Assembly: GCA_963717195.1 (NCBI GenBank)
Contig: CAVQVR010000021.1
Location: 930,001-994,000, forward strand
Reading direction: 5' to 3'
From: JACDAE01 sp963717195
GTDB taxonomy: Bacteria; Chloroflexota; Ktedonobacteria; Ktedonobacterales; Ktedonobacteraceae
Length of the DNA stretch: 64,000 nucleotides
Shown: positions 1-8,957 of the stretch, one piece after another
How positions within the stretch are numbered: the stretch's first letter is position 1
Layout: each line of letters starts with the position of its first letter
Notes under the pieces: model-generated
What the model was told of the DNA's origin: nothing
The model's database searches: none
Seen by the model: only the letters and a program-made list of their open reading frames with translations
Made by a program: the position numbers and the translations under genes

Positions 1-1
1 T

Positions 2-2167
2 TATAATCTTGGGACAAACGAATATCGAGATGGTACGATAAATCCATCTGGTTTTGTACATCTTGAAACATTTCGTCTTGAAGAAGGCTTTCCCATCTTT
101 ACGTATCGTCTGGGTGGTATCAATGGCATCATGCTTGAAAAACGCATCTGGATGCCCCAGGACCACAATACTACCTATATTCAATATCGCCTTCTGGAGA
201 CCACCAGCACGGATAGTTCCGGTCTACGCAGAAGTGGTATTACAGGAGCACTGAGTAACGGTAGTAGTCGCATCGGGAACCTGGTAGAAACTACACAACG
301 TGCCGTGAGCTTAACGCTTTTACCTCTTGTTGCATCACGCCCCTACGACCAACTTCAAAATGGTGATAATGGACATCCTTTCCAGATACAGAGTCTTCGT
401 GAAGAAAATATCGAAGAAGATAAATGGAAAACTTCTGGATCACTTCCCAACGGAGTAGCCGGTTGCAGGATCAGTGGCGCTTCATATCCATTTCACATTA
501 TAGCGGTTGGACATTCTGAAAGCCAGACTACATTTATACCAACTGGCGTCTGGTATTGGAATTTCCTGCACAGGCACGATACCGTAGAGAGTCACCCTAC
601 AACAGATGCTCTCTATTTACCGGGAGTTATCCGGGCAACGCTGTGGCCCGGCGAAGATGCAACCTTGACAATTATCGTCAGCACTGAAGATTTATCGTCA
701 CAAACATTCCAACCACGCCAGTTGAATCTTTCTTATAAACGGAGCGTAGAACGGCAACAACAGCTCTTCCAGAATGCATTACAACCTCAACGTTTCTTTG
801 GTGACGGCGGTGAAGCGGCACAGGCATATCATATACATACGCTGCCCTTTACCATGACTTCTGATTCCTCTGCAGGTGGAGAGGAATATTTGCAACTTCT
901 GCTGCAGGCCGGGAACCGTTTCATTACACGGCGCACCCTCCCGAACACGCAAGAAGGCTACAACGATATCCTTTTTAGCAAGTCAGGAAGCATACCTGTT
1001 CTGCTCACCAACTATTATGAGATGGAGAACAGGACGCGCGATCTGCTTATCGCACTGCCAGGGCTTACTCTTGTTACTGAACGGTATGGTGATGCATTAA
1101 GAATCCTGCATGAGGTTGCACGCCACTTTAAAGATGGACTACTACCAGATCGTCTACCGTTTCCCAGTCAAAACTTACAAGACAGTGACTATGGTAGCGC
1201 TGACACTACACTCTGGTTCTTCTACGCTCTTGACCGCTACCTGCAAGCAACACGTAACTACGAGTTCCTGGAAGACCTTTATAATTCCTTGACAACAAGC
1301 ATACACAGGTATATTCAGGGAACATTTAATGGCATTCACGTTGATCCTGACGATGGACTACTAACAGTACCAGGAAATGGCTTGACCTGGATGAATGCTA
1401 TAGTCGATGGCGTTCCGATCACCCCTCGTGCAGGTAAACCAATTGAGGTCAATGCATTATGGTACTCTGCGCTCTCACTTATGGTAGAATGGTCGCAATA
1501 CCTTAATTCCACAGGACACCTCAGGCATGCTGTCTATTACTACCAGGAACTCCTTACTCTGTGTAAACATAGCTTACAGCAGCGCTTCTGGCACAATCAG
1601 GGCGGCTATCTCTATGATATTATCGATGGACCAGACGGAGATGATGCATCATTACGTCCCAATCAGTTGCTCGCTCTGTCGTTGTGCTATTCAGCTCTGA
1701 CAACAGAACATCGACAAAGTGCGTTTGACGTTATAACCAAACACCTGTTAACACCTTATGGACTACGTACACTAAGCCCACAAGATCCAGCTTATAGAGG
1801 CCACATAGGTCGATCCTGGCAGGAACAACAGCAAACATTACATCAAGGCAGCGCCTGGACCTGGCTGCTGGGACCCTATGTTGATGCGATGCAAATACTA
1901 CAAGGTCACTTTAGTAACGAACTCTCGTCGCATGATAACCACCTGTCTCAAGAATACCAATGGCACAAAGGGCTCCTTTTGTTAGAACCTTTCCAGGAAC
2001 GCTTTCGTGAAGGATTGCTAGGTATGAACGAAGGAGTATTCGATGGAAATTCACCCTATTCCATCGGTCAAAATTGTGCCTCGGCTATCAGTACAGGAGA
2101 ACTTCTGCGTATCTATCATATGCTAGCTCGCATGCAAATGACACATGCCGAGCATGCATTCTCCTGA
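2..2167 (+). CDS. Glycogen debranching enzyme (amylo-alpha-1,6-glucosidase, GH133 type), 5' partial
   Basis: The reading frame is open from base 2, so the start lies upstream of the window; 721 residues are visible. The first visible residues (GFVHLETFRLEEGFP) match the conserved N-terminal beta domain of bacterial and archaeal glycogen-debranching enzymes. The C-terminal half is an (alpha/alpha)6 glucosidase with the family landmarks DTTLWFFYALDRY, GLTWMNA, EVNALWY, NQLLALS and HQGSAWTWLLGPY. Family knowledge: it hydrolyses alpha-1,6 branch points left by phosphorylase in the cytoplasm. An internal ATG at 131 is not the real start, because conserved sequence precedes it. The stop at 2165-2167 is followed within 100 bp by a hairpin plus T-run built from two DnaA boxes. 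Confidence 0.9.
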   Translation, partial: YNLGTNEYRDGTINPSGFVHLETFRLEEGFPIFTYRLGGINGIMLEKRIWMPQDHNTTYIQYRLLETTSTDSSGLRRSGITGALSNGSSRIGNLVETTQRAVSLTLLPLVASRPYDQLQNGDNGHPFQIQSLREENIEEDKWKTSGSLPNGVAGCRISGASYPFHIIAVGHSESQTTFIPTGVWYWNFLHRHDTVESHPTTDALYLPGVIRATLWPGEDATLTIIVSTEDLSSQTFQPRQLNLSYKRSVERQQQLFQNALQPQRFFGDGGEAAQAYHIHTLPFTMTSDSSAGGEEYLQLLLQAGNRFITRRTLPNTQEGYNDILFSKSGSIPVLLTNYYEMENRTRDLLIALPGLTLVTERYGDALRILHEVARHFKDGLLPDRLPFPSQNLQDSDYGSADTTLWFFYALDRYLQATRNYEFLEDLYNSLTTSIHRYIQGTFNGIHVDPDDGLLTVPGNGLTWMNAIVDGVPITPRAGKPIEVNALWYSALSLMVEWSQYLNSTGHLRHAVYYYQELLTLCKHSLQQRFWHNQGGYLYDIIDGPDGDDASLRPNQLLALSLCYSALTTEHRQSAFDVITKHLLTPYGLRTLSPQDPAYRGHIGRSWQEQQQTLHQGSAWTWLLGPYVDAMQILQGHFSNELSSHDNHLSQEYQWHKGLLLLEPFQERFREGLLGMNEGVFDGNSPYSIGQNCASAISTGELLRIYHMLARMQMTHAEHAFS

Positions 2168-2261
2168 CAGAGATAAAGGGTAGTTTTTACGCGTACTTCC
2201 TGCGTTTTTCCCCCATCACTAGTAATTTTTGGTCATTCAGATTGACTTCTGCACATTTTTT

Positions 2262-2301
2262 AAAGGGGTTATCCACAAATTATGTGGATAACCCCTTTTT
2301 C
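2262..2301 (+). terminator. Hairpin terminator made of two inverted DnaA boxes
   Basis: AAAGGGGTTATCCACA, a short AATTA loop, then TGTGGATAACCCCTTTTT. The 13-bp stem is perfect and is followed by five T residues, so it can act as an intrinsic terminator for the debranching-enzyme gene. The stem arms are also DnaA boxes (2269-2277 plus, 2283-2291 minus), so termination and DnaA binding share the same bases. The structure is seen directly; both functions are inferred. Confidence 0.6.
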
Positions 2302-2403
2302 ACCTGAAATAGTTTGTGCCCGATGTTAGTTTTGCTCATTTTTTGATAAACCCTATACTGCCCACCTTTCTTTGCTCTTGCAGATAAGTTATCCACAGAA
2401 ACC

Positions 2404-2448
2404 GTTACACATATCGCCTCAATATATCACTCCGCTATATTAGTTCAC
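2404..2448 (+). repeat. 45-bp spacer element between DnaA modules (copy 1 of 5)
   Basis: The unit begins GTTACACATATCGCCTC, contains AATATATCACTCCGCTATAT and ends TTAGTTCAC. Further copies are at 2531-2575, 2786-2830, 2882-2919 and 3316-3354, with a diverged version near 2659-2690. Each follows a DnaA module directly, so module plus spacer forms a tandem unit of roughly 100-130 bp. The spacer may bind a second initiator or regulator; no known site was recognised. Confidence 0.75.
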
Positions 2449-2480
2449 GCCTTTTTCACAACCAACTTTCTCCAATCGAG

Positions 2481-3309
2481 TTATCCACACTCCCTGTGGA
2501 TAACTTATCCACATTTTATCCACAGGGGCCGTTACACATATCACCTCAATATATCACTCCGCTATATTAGTTCACACATTTTTCACAATCGATTACCATC
2601 AATCGAGTTATCCACAACAAATGTGGATAAGTTATCCACATTTTATCCACAGGTGGGGTTTGATATATCGCCGCGATATATTACGCGGAAATTATTTCCT
2701 CACAGATTTCTCACAACCAACTTTCTCCAATCGAGTTATCCACAACAAATGTGGATAAGTTATCCACATTTTATCCACAGAGGTCGTTACACATATCGCC
2801 TCAATATATCACTCCGCTATATTAGTTCACACGCTTTTCACACATTGTGGATAAGTTATCCACATTTTATCCACAGAGGTCGTTACACATATCGCCTCAA
2901 TATATCACTCCGCTATATCATGGGCACTTATCCACAACAAATGTGGATAACTTATCCACATTATCCACATTTTTCTATTAGTAAAGTGCATTGATATGAC
3001 AATTGTGCACTCATAAATTGATACGTTTACAGACTCTTTTTGTGCAAAATGCCCATTGATATGATAGCTATGTGTTCATAGAATGATACATCTATGAATG
3101 CTACTCGTATTTTCTCCATCCTCAAAAAAATATTGGCATATATAACAATTCAAAGAGAAGAGGCTTGTGAAAAATTAGGAGCTTTTCCCCAGTAATGTGG
3201 ATAATTCCTCAACTACTGTGGATAATTCCCCAGCGGCGTCTTTACATGGCTTTTCTATAAGAAACTTATCCACACTCGCTGTGGATAAGTTATCCACATT
3301 TTATCCACA
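2481..3309. repeat. Repeated four-box DnaA module with fixed 0/+14/+24/+35 spacing
   Basis: Four complete modules have box starts at identical offsets: plus 0, minus +14, plus +24, plus +35. They begin at 2481, 2608, 2736 and 3266. A copy lacking the first box occupies 2846-2875, and one at 2928-2969 has a last step of 9 instead of 11. Within a module the central minus and plus boxes are separated by a single base, giving TGTGGATAA-N-TTATCCACA. This rigid geometry suggests selection for cooperative DnaA filament loading, or recent tandem duplication, or both. Confidence 0.8.
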
Positions 3310-3612
3310 GAAATCGTTACACATATCGCCTCAATATATCACTCCGCTATATTAACTTTCCTGGCCTGATATCTGTGGATAAACCCCCCACTTTATCCAC
3401 AATCTCTGTGGATAAGTTATCCACATGCCTCCCTGGTGCTTTCTTTTATCCCCATGTTATCCACCGTCCACCCCTACTTTATCCACCGTTCATCCACAAT
3501 AAAAATCTTCTATTTGACACTTTTTACTCTGTGAGGATAACGCTGTAAAGTGTCTTCCCAGGCGGCTTTATGGGTCATATTGCTTGTATACATAACTACC
3601 CACCGGGCAGAG

Positions 3613-3710
3613 TTATCCACTTATCCACAGCCCCTACTACTACTATTATATATATTTATTAAAAGATATATATATAATAGTAGTTAATAGCTTGTGGAAA
3701 ATGTGGATAA
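3613..3710. other. Probable DNA unwinding element with mirrored DnaA-trio tracts
   Basis: DnaA boxes at 3613-3621 (one mismatch) and 3621-3629 are followed by a short GC cluster (GCCCC), then CTA repeated four times and TTA from 3634. Read on the other strand this is 3'-GAT-GAT-GAT-GAT-AAT, the DnaA-trio pattern described for bacterial unwinding regions. The arms 3641-3656 and 3668-3683 are inverted repeats of alternating TA, giving an almost pure AT stretch. The right side mirrors the left on the minus strand: box 3702-3710, then CTATTAACTACTATTA. The sequence is seen directly; the unwinding role is inferred. Confidence 0.7.
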
Positions 3711-4014
3711 CTTTCCTCTGAAAGCTTTGAAGAAACTACATAAAAAACGGTCAATCAAAAAGTACTGGGGAGAAAGTTGTCACTACAAGATTGTGCCAAT
3801 CGTTAGAATGATAGTGAACATGTGTTTTGCACTGTTTTCTGTCTCCAATTCTGCGTTTTTTATATGGCTAATAGTACGATAGGTATATCCAGGTTCCAAT
3901 GTTCCATGTTTTTTGTCTGGAGTGCGACTTTCCGTAATATCAATCGTTATATCTGGTGTGAGAGAAACAGAACCCCTTAGGCGACCATTAGCAGACATCA
4001 TTGAGGCATAGCGC

Positions 4015-6096
4015 ATGGCATCTATTATTGAAACAATCAAAGCAAAAATTGATGTCGCGGAGGAAATCGGCCTGGTGGTTGCTCTACAAAAGTCAGGAAA
4101 GGCTTTAAAGGGACTCTGCCCGTTTCACAATGAGCGAACAGCGTCATTCTATGTGTTTCCGGAGAGTCAGACGTGGCGTTGTTTTGGTTGTAACGAGGGT
4201 GGCGATGTCTTCTCATTTGTCCAGAAGCAGCAAGGCCTTGAATTCCGTGAGGTCTTACTCTACCTGGCTGAGAAGGCAAATGTGCCAGTTGAAGAGCATA
4301 GTGATCGCGATCCGGAAGCAGAACGTGAGGCTAGCGCAGCTAAAGAGCGGTTGCGCAAACTCAACGGAGATGCATTGCTCTGGTTTCATCAGATGTTACT
4401 GCATTCAAAAGAGGCTGCCGATGCGCGAGCATATGTGCAGGGTCGAGGAATTTCATCCGATAGCGTGCTTTCCTTTGTGCTTGGTTATGCGCCAGATCAA
4501 TGGGAAGGTTTGTCACATTACCTGCTGGGCCAGGGTTATACTGAACGTGAGTTAGTAATGGGAGGCCTGGCACGAGAGCGCGAAGAACTGCCTAATGGAG
4601 AGATATCGGGTGGGCATAGTAGTGGGGTATATGATTACTTCAGGAATCGATTAATTTTTCCTATTCGGGATATGCGCGGTCGAGTGATAGGCTTTGGAGG
4701 ACGCGCACTGGGCGAAAGTAAACCAAAGTACTTGAATTCGCCACAAACACTGTTATTCGAGAAAAATAGTGTACTCTATGCTATAGACATGGCAAGAGAT
4801 GCAATAAAACAGGCTCATCAAGTTGTTATTGTAGAAGGGTATGTAGATGCTGTCATTGCTCATCAGTATGGGACAAGACAGACGGTAGCTTGTATTGGCA
4901 GTGCAATTACCGAAAAGCACATTCAACAACTAAAAAAGCTGACCAGACAGGTAACGCTGGCGCTAGACCCTGATGCGGCGGGAAGCGCAGCGACAGAGCA
5001 TGGTATTCAGGAAGCACTCAGCTCCTTTGATCGCGTGGTCGTCCCAATTGCCTTGCCATCTGGGAGGGCAGAGGGAAAGAGGCAAAATGGGCAATATAAA
5101 ACGCGTAGCCAGAGTCGTCAGCAATTGCATGGGATCATTCGTCTTGAAGAGCGGGTGGATGCTGAGATAAATGTGTTGCAGTTGCCCGATGGTGAAGATC
5201 CAGACGAGGTGATCCAGCGGGATCTACCAGCCTGGCTCTATGCGGTTTCTCATCCGTTACCGCTTATTGATTACTACTTTGTGACGAAGACTGCTGAACT
5301 CAATCTACGCGAGCCTGCGGGGCAAGCAGAGGCGGCAAAGCGTCTATTGCCAGTCATTGGTATGATTGACCATATCAAGCAAGATGTTTATATACGCAAG
5401 CTAGCGGGGATGACCGGTATTGAAGAGCGCATCCTGTATGAAGAATTGCGACGCATCTTAAGAAGTCATGGTGGAACAACCCTTCCTCCTGCAAGGTCTT
5501 CAGCGGGAACGGGGCAAAAAGAGAAAGAAAAGGATGAGCCTGACTGGATCAGCGACAAGGGAGAAGAGGGTGTTCAGGTAGAGTCTGGTCGTAAGGGGAG
5601 TCAGCAGTGGCATGGACTTGACAGGAACAGGAATAATAAGATACAATGGGAGGACTACCTGATTGGGCTACTCGTGCAGAATCCTGCGTTGATTTCACAT
5701 GTTTGTGTTATAATAAATGATGGTGACTTCGCCGGGACAGACACGCGAGAGTTGTACCACATTCTCAACTCTGTGTATCATCGTGCCTCTTCTCCCTCTA
5801 ATCAACCCTTAGAGCAATTTGTGCCCTCTGAGCTGCTGGCAACGGTAGCTCGAGTTCAAAAGTGTGTTGAGCCGGGAATACTCCGAAATGGAGAAGGGCT
5901 AGTGAAAGATGCAGTCCAATGTGCCACGCGGCTCAGGCGGGAACAATTGTTACAACAGAATACAGATCTAAATTATCTTATACGAGAAGCTGACCATGCT
6001 GGCGAAAAAGCCAGCATTCGCCAACTTCAAATCCGGCAACTCGACATTTGTCAGGAGTTGCGAACCTTGAACTCAGCGATGCATCTCCATGGGTAG
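4015..6096 (+). CDS. dnaG: DNA primase DnaG
   Basis: Synthesises RNA primers for the replisome. The 693-residue protein has the N-terminal CHC2 zinc finger (Cys35, His38, Cys56, Cys59 in LCPFHNE...RCFGCN), the primase core with GGRALG, and a Toprim domain with the acidic motif IVEGYVDAVIA near residue 275 and the ALDPDAAG motif. The C-terminal DnaB-interaction region is charged and divergent, and a basic Q/R-rich insertion sits near residues 350-370. The start at 4015 gives the standard N-terminus just ahead of the zinc finger. It is the first gene downstream of the DnaA-box array and precedes the sigma factor in the widespread dnaG-rpoD order. Confidence 0.97.
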   Translation: MASIIETIKAKIDVAEEIGLVVALQKSGKALKGLCPFHNERTASFYVFPESQTWRCFGCNEGGDVFSFVQKQQGLEFREVLLYLAEKANVPVEEHSDRDPEAEREASAAKERLRKLNGDALLWFHQMLLHSKEAADARAYVQGRGISSDSVLSFVLGYAPDQWEGLSHYLLGQGYTERELVMGGLAREREELPNGEISGGHSSGVYDYFRNRLIFPIRDMRGRVIGFGGRALGESKPKYLNSPQTLLFEKNSVLYAIDMARDAIKQAHQVVIVEGYVDAVIAHQYGTRQTVACIGSAITEKHIQQLKKLTRQVTLALDPDAAGSAATEHGIQEALSSFDRVVVPIALPSGRAEGKRQNGQYKTRSQSRQQLHGIIRLEERVDAEINVLQLPDGEDPDEVIQRDLPAWLYAVSHPLPLIDYYFVTKTAELNLREPAGQAEAAKRLLPVIGMIDHIKQDVYIRKLAGMTGIEERILYEELRRILRSHGGTTLPPARSSAGTGQKEKEKDEPDWISDKGEEGVQVESGRKGSQQWHGLDRNRNNKIQWEDYLIGLLVQNPALISHVCVIINDGDFAGTDTRELYHILNSVYHRASSPSNQPLEQFVPSELLATVARVQKCVEPGILRNGEGLVKDAVQCATRLRREQLLQQNTDLNYLIREADHAGEKASIRQLQIRQLDICQELRTLNSAMHLHG

Positions 6097-6234
6097 GCTG
6101 GTTGATGCAAGGATGTTTGACTGAGTATCTAAATTTAAGAAATCATTTTTACCTAATTCGGATCGGGAAGCAGGAGTTTTATCCTTTTTATTCGTTTATC
6201 ATAGCAAGCCTGTTTTCTGAAGGGGGATGCCAGA

Positions 6235-7500
6235 ATGGTGAATCGGGAACAAGAAGTAATGGAGCGAGTACACAACGATCGTGGTACTGTTACTACGGAG
6301 CCATTGCGGGATGTATTCACAATTGACCCTTTTGAAGAGTCCATGTTGAATAATACGGATGATGTTTTTGATATTGAGACCGTAGGTCATCATGCTCATC
6401 CTTCTGACGGTGGTGGTCTTGTGACTGCCATCGATGGGAATGAGACATTTGACCTGTTTAAGCTACAGGACGAGGAGCCTATGGACGCCCTGGATCCTAC
6501 TAAGGAGCCGCCAGCGGATTGGGAACCAGGCCCGGACGAAGTGGTTGATGCCGAAGTTCTAACTGATCCCAAGTGGGATGACCTGCAAGACGGCTTAGGT
6601 ATCGTTGTTGCTGATCTGGAGAGTAGTTTAGACGATCCCGTACGCATGTATCTGCGCGAGATCGGTCGCGTGCCTTTGCTCACAGCAGAAGAAGAAGTTC
6701 GGCTTGCTCAACGTATGGAACGTGGTAAGGCCGAGCGTCTCAAGCCTGTGTCCAATCGCCGCTACATCCTGGACGGCGAGGAGGCGCAGCGCCGCCTGAC
6801 GGAGGCTAACCTGCGTCTTGTGGTAAGCGTCGCCAAGAAGTATATTGGTCGTGGTATGAACCTGCTGGACCTCATCCAGGAGGGCAATATCGGCCTGATT
6901 CGTGCAGTTGAGAAGTTCGACTATACCAAGGGATACAAGTTCAGCACTTACGCTACCTGGTGGATTCGCCAGGCAATCACGCGTGCTATTGCTGACCAGG
7001 CCCGTACGATTCGTATCCCGGTACATATGGTCGAGACAATCAATCGCCTGATCCGCATCAGTCGCCGCCTGCTGCAAGATCTTGGCCGTGAACCAACGTC
7101 CGAGGAGATCGCCGAGCAGATGGAGATCACTGCGGAGAAGGTGCGCGAGATCATTAAGGTGAGCCAGGAGCCTGTGAGCCTGGAGACGCCTATCGGTGAA
7201 GAGGATGATAGCCACCTCGGCGATTTCCTTGAAGACCATACTGCGCTGGCTCCTGCTGATGCCGCCAGCCACCAGTTGTTGAAAGAGCAGGTCGAGGATG
7301 TCCTGGATAGCCTGACCGAGCGTGAACGCAAGGTGCTCCAGTTGCGCTTTGGCCTGGATGATGGCCGTAGCCGCACTCTGGAAGAGGTGGGTAAAGAGTT
7401 TCATGTTACCCGCGAGCGTATCCGTCAGATCGAGGCCAAGGCTCTGCGTAAGCTGCGTCATCCTAGCCGCAGCCGCAAGCTGAAGGACTACCTGGACTAA
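6235..7500 (+). CDS. rpoD: Primary RNA polymerase sigma factor (sigma-70, RpoD/SigA)
   Basis: 421 residues. An acidic N-terminal stretch of about 120 residues leads into region 1.2 (DDPVRMYLREIG), region 2 (NLRLVVSVAKKY, DLIQEGNIGL, FSTYATWWIRQAI), region 3 and region 4.2 (TLEEVGKEFHVTRERIRQIE). These are the motifs of a group 1 sigma factor that recognises TTGACA/TATAAT promoters, and such promoters are visible elsewhere in the window. A strong ribosome site (AAGGGGGA) precedes the ATG. It follows dnaG by 138 bp and is closed by an intrinsic terminator. Translation from the preceding in-frame region gives no further conserved sequence. Confidence 0.97.
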   Translation: MVNREQEVMERVHNDRGTVTTEPLRDVFTIDPFEESMLNNTDDVFDIETVGHHAHPSDGGGLVTAIDGNETFDLFKLQDEEPMDALDPTKEPPADWEPGPDEVVDAEVLTDPKWDDLQDGLGIVVADLESSLDDPVRMYLREIGRVPLLTAEEEVRLAQRMERGKAERLKPVSNRRYILDGEEAQRRLTEANLRLVVSVAKKYIGRGMNLLDLIQEGNIGLIRAVEKFDYTKGYKFSTYATWWIRQAITRAIADQARTIRIPVHMVETINRLIRISRRLLQDLGREPTSEEIAEQMEITAEKVREIIKVSQEPVSLETPIGEEDDSHLGDFLEDHTALAPADAASHQLLKEQVEDVLDSLTERERKVLQLRFGLDDGRSRTLEEVGKEFHVTRERIRQIEAKALRKLRHPSRSRKLKDYLD

Positions 7501-7530
7501 GAGTTCTATGTGGGTAGAAACTGAGATAAT

Positions 7531-7572
7531 AAAAAAAGAGGATAATGCTTTTGAGCGTTATCCTCTTTTTTG
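7531..7572 (+). terminator. Intrinsic terminator after rpoD
   Basis: AAAAAAGAGGATAATGCT, a short loop, then AGCGTTATCCTCTTTTTT. The stem pairs over about 18 bp with one G-T wobble and ends in a T-run. It lies 31 bp after the rpoD stop and is symmetrical enough to work on both strands. Confidence 0.85.
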
Positions 7573-7654
7573 TGTAGTTGATTTTCTTCACGCGTTCGAT
7601 TTCCAGCTAAATTCCGAGAAATGCGGACGTGTTTTGACCGCTCTCCCCGAATTA

Positions 7655-7684
7655 TTGAGATGATACAATAAATGATGATATAAT
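7655..7684 (+). promoter_or_regulatory. Sigma-70 promoter for the 206-residue gene
   Basis: -35 TTGAGA at 7655-7660, an 18-bp spacer and a consensus -10 TATAAT at 7679-7684, ending 34 bp before the upstream ATG at 7719. A similar ATTATTGAGA-GATA string recurs near 9306-9321 without a good -10. Confidence 0.6.
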
Positions 7685-7718
7685 GGGATAAAAGGTCTTT
7701 CTACTAAAGCATAAAGAA

Positions 7719-8339
7719 ATGAGGCAGGCTATGTATCGCGTTGGGCGACTGGGACAATTTGATGAACAACTACGACTAAGACCAATCCTTGAACTCGTTC
7801 ACACAGCGAACTTCCCTGTTTATGGGTTCGCTGATCACCCTTTTAACTTGTCCATTTACAGCTATGGTGAGGGATGTTTTGGCCAAGAACGCAAACTATA
7901 CAACATCACCTTTACTTTTTCTAGTCCACTGTATCCTGAAGAACGTGACAACTTCGAATTGGTTTCATCAGATGCAACCGTTGAAAACGTGGAAGGCTCT
8001 GGAATTATCTATACTCTTAGAGATTCTGTCGATCCTACCAGGTTGTTCCGGCGTTATCGTCTCAATCAGGAAGAACAAGCCCATATTGGCGCTCCATTTA
8101 TCTGGGAAGGGGAACTTTCCATAACTGATGACGTATTTTCTGCGAAGATTCTCTCCTGGTCACGTCCTCGCCAATTCTCACTCTTTCTCTTGAAGTCAGG
8201 AAAGGCAGTTTTGAGCGGCCATGCATCTGGTCCATCATATGAGGAACTTCTCAAACTATTGCAAGACTCGCAAGTGATCAATCATCGAGATGATCTGCTA
8301 GGGCAATATCAATACGAGGTAAATCAGAACAGAGAATAG
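7719..8339 (+). CDS. Hypothetical protein, 206 residues
   Basis: Not recognised. The predicted soluble protein has no signal peptide, membrane segment or Cys cluster, and it is rich in aromatic residues and beta-type stretches. A second in-frame ATG at 7731 has GAGG seven bases upstream and may be the true start, giving 202 residues. It has its own TTGAGA/TATAAT promoter, and rpoD is terminated before it, so it is probably a single-gene transcript. Codon use and length support a real gene. No function is proposed. Confidence 0.7.
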   Translation: MRQAMYRVGRLGQFDEQLRLRPILELVHTANFPVYGFADHPFNLSIYSYGEGCFGQERKLYNITFTFSSPLYPEERDNFELVSSDATVENVEGSGIIYTLRDSVDPTRLFRRYRLNQEEQAHIGAPFIWEGELSITDDVFSAKILSWSRPRQFSLFLLKSGKAVLSGHASGPSYEELLKLLQDSQVINHRDDLLGQYQYEVNQNRE

Positions 8340-8432
8340 TTGTTCTGCTCCTGTGCTTCTCACAGACTATACAATTTCAATGGGTGAAACGGGCTTCACG
8401 ATCAATTTACCCATTTTTCTAGATATGAGGTA

Positions 8433-8957
8433 CTAGGTAATGATATCAGAATTGCTTTGATAGCCTGTGCATAAACTGATTCCTGCGATATCTGAGACAC
8501 TAATAGATCCTGTTACAAGGCCGGTGTTTGTATATCGAGTAGGTTCTGGTTCTATATACCAGGGATTACTGACTGGGCCATAAGTGTTGCTAAACCTATT
8601 ACCAGTGCTTCGCGATAAGTTATTCCATTTTACGGTATAGCCGAGCTCGAGTATTGGCCCTAGATCCGAAGACACATACATCCAGAAACCGGCTTCCCCA
8701 TAGCCGTAATCATCAACATAGAACTCAAGAGTTCCACAATCATCTTCAGATATACCCTGAGGGGTTACCTTGTGAGCAGTTGCGCCAGTACCGCTGATCT
8801 GGCCGACAATATGCATGTAAATCGTAATTTTTGTGGTATGATAAGATGGAGGTGTACTGGCAGCAAATGCCTTCCCCTCGTTAGTCAGGAGAGCTACACA
8901 ACATACAAGTATCGCGAGTACAGTGCCAGAGATGCGTAAAACCCCGTTCTTCTTCAA
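8433..8957 (-). CDS. Secreted hypothetical protein
   Basis: 174 residues with a clear Sec signal peptide: MKKNG, a hydrophobic core (GTVLAILVCCVALL) and a likely AFA-A cleavage site near residue 33. The mature part is rich in Gly, Ser, Tyr and beta-prone sequence. It has two mature cysteines (in DDCGTLEF and SLCTGY) that could form one disulfide. No catalytic motif or known domain was recognised. It is convergent with the preceding gene and has a long intergenic region upstream. It could be an exported surface or matrix protein, but that is inference from the signal peptide only. Confidence 0.7.
   Translation of the reverse strand: MKKNGVLRISGTVLAILVCCVALLTNEGKAFAASTPPSYHTTKITIYMHIVGQISGTGATAHKVTPQGISEDDCGTLEFYVDDYGYGEAGFWMYVSSDLGPILELGYTVKWNNLSRSTGNRFSNTYGPVSNPWYIEPEPTRYTNTGLVTGSISVSDIAGISLCTGYQSNSDIIT

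Larger units (their letters stand above)
2262..3710. other. oriC: Candidate chromosomal replication origin (oriC): 34 DnaA boxes
   Basis: The interval has no credible gene. It carries 34 exact copies of the 9-mer TTATCCACA counting both strands (22 plus, 12 minus), plus near matches such as 3613-3621. Plus-strand copies start at 2269, 2389, 2481, 2505, 2516, 2608, 2632, 2643, 2736, 2760, 2771, 2856, 2867, 2928, 2952, 2961, 3266, 3290, 3301, 3393, 3417 and 3621. Minus-strand copies start at 2283, 2495, 2622, 2750, 2846, 2942, 3196, 3217, 3280, 3374, 3407 and 3702. The right end holds an AT-rich inverted repeat with DnaA-trio-like triplets. dnaG lies about 300 bp downstream and three parS-like sites lie within 17 kb. 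dnaA itself is not in the window. A DnaA-titrating locus (datA-like) is the alternative. Confidence 0.85.

Noticed and set aside
2623..2994. A 123-codon reading frame in the DnaA-box region
   Set aside because: It is made of translated repeat units, has no ribosome site and no protein-like composition.
2262..3710. CRISPR array because of regular repeats
   Set aside because: The repeat is the DnaA-box 9-mer on both strands with conserved, not unique, spacers, and no cas genes are present.
6628..7461. 277-codon minus-strand frame opposite rpoD
   Set aside because: Antisense shadow of a highly conserved gene; it arises from codon bias.
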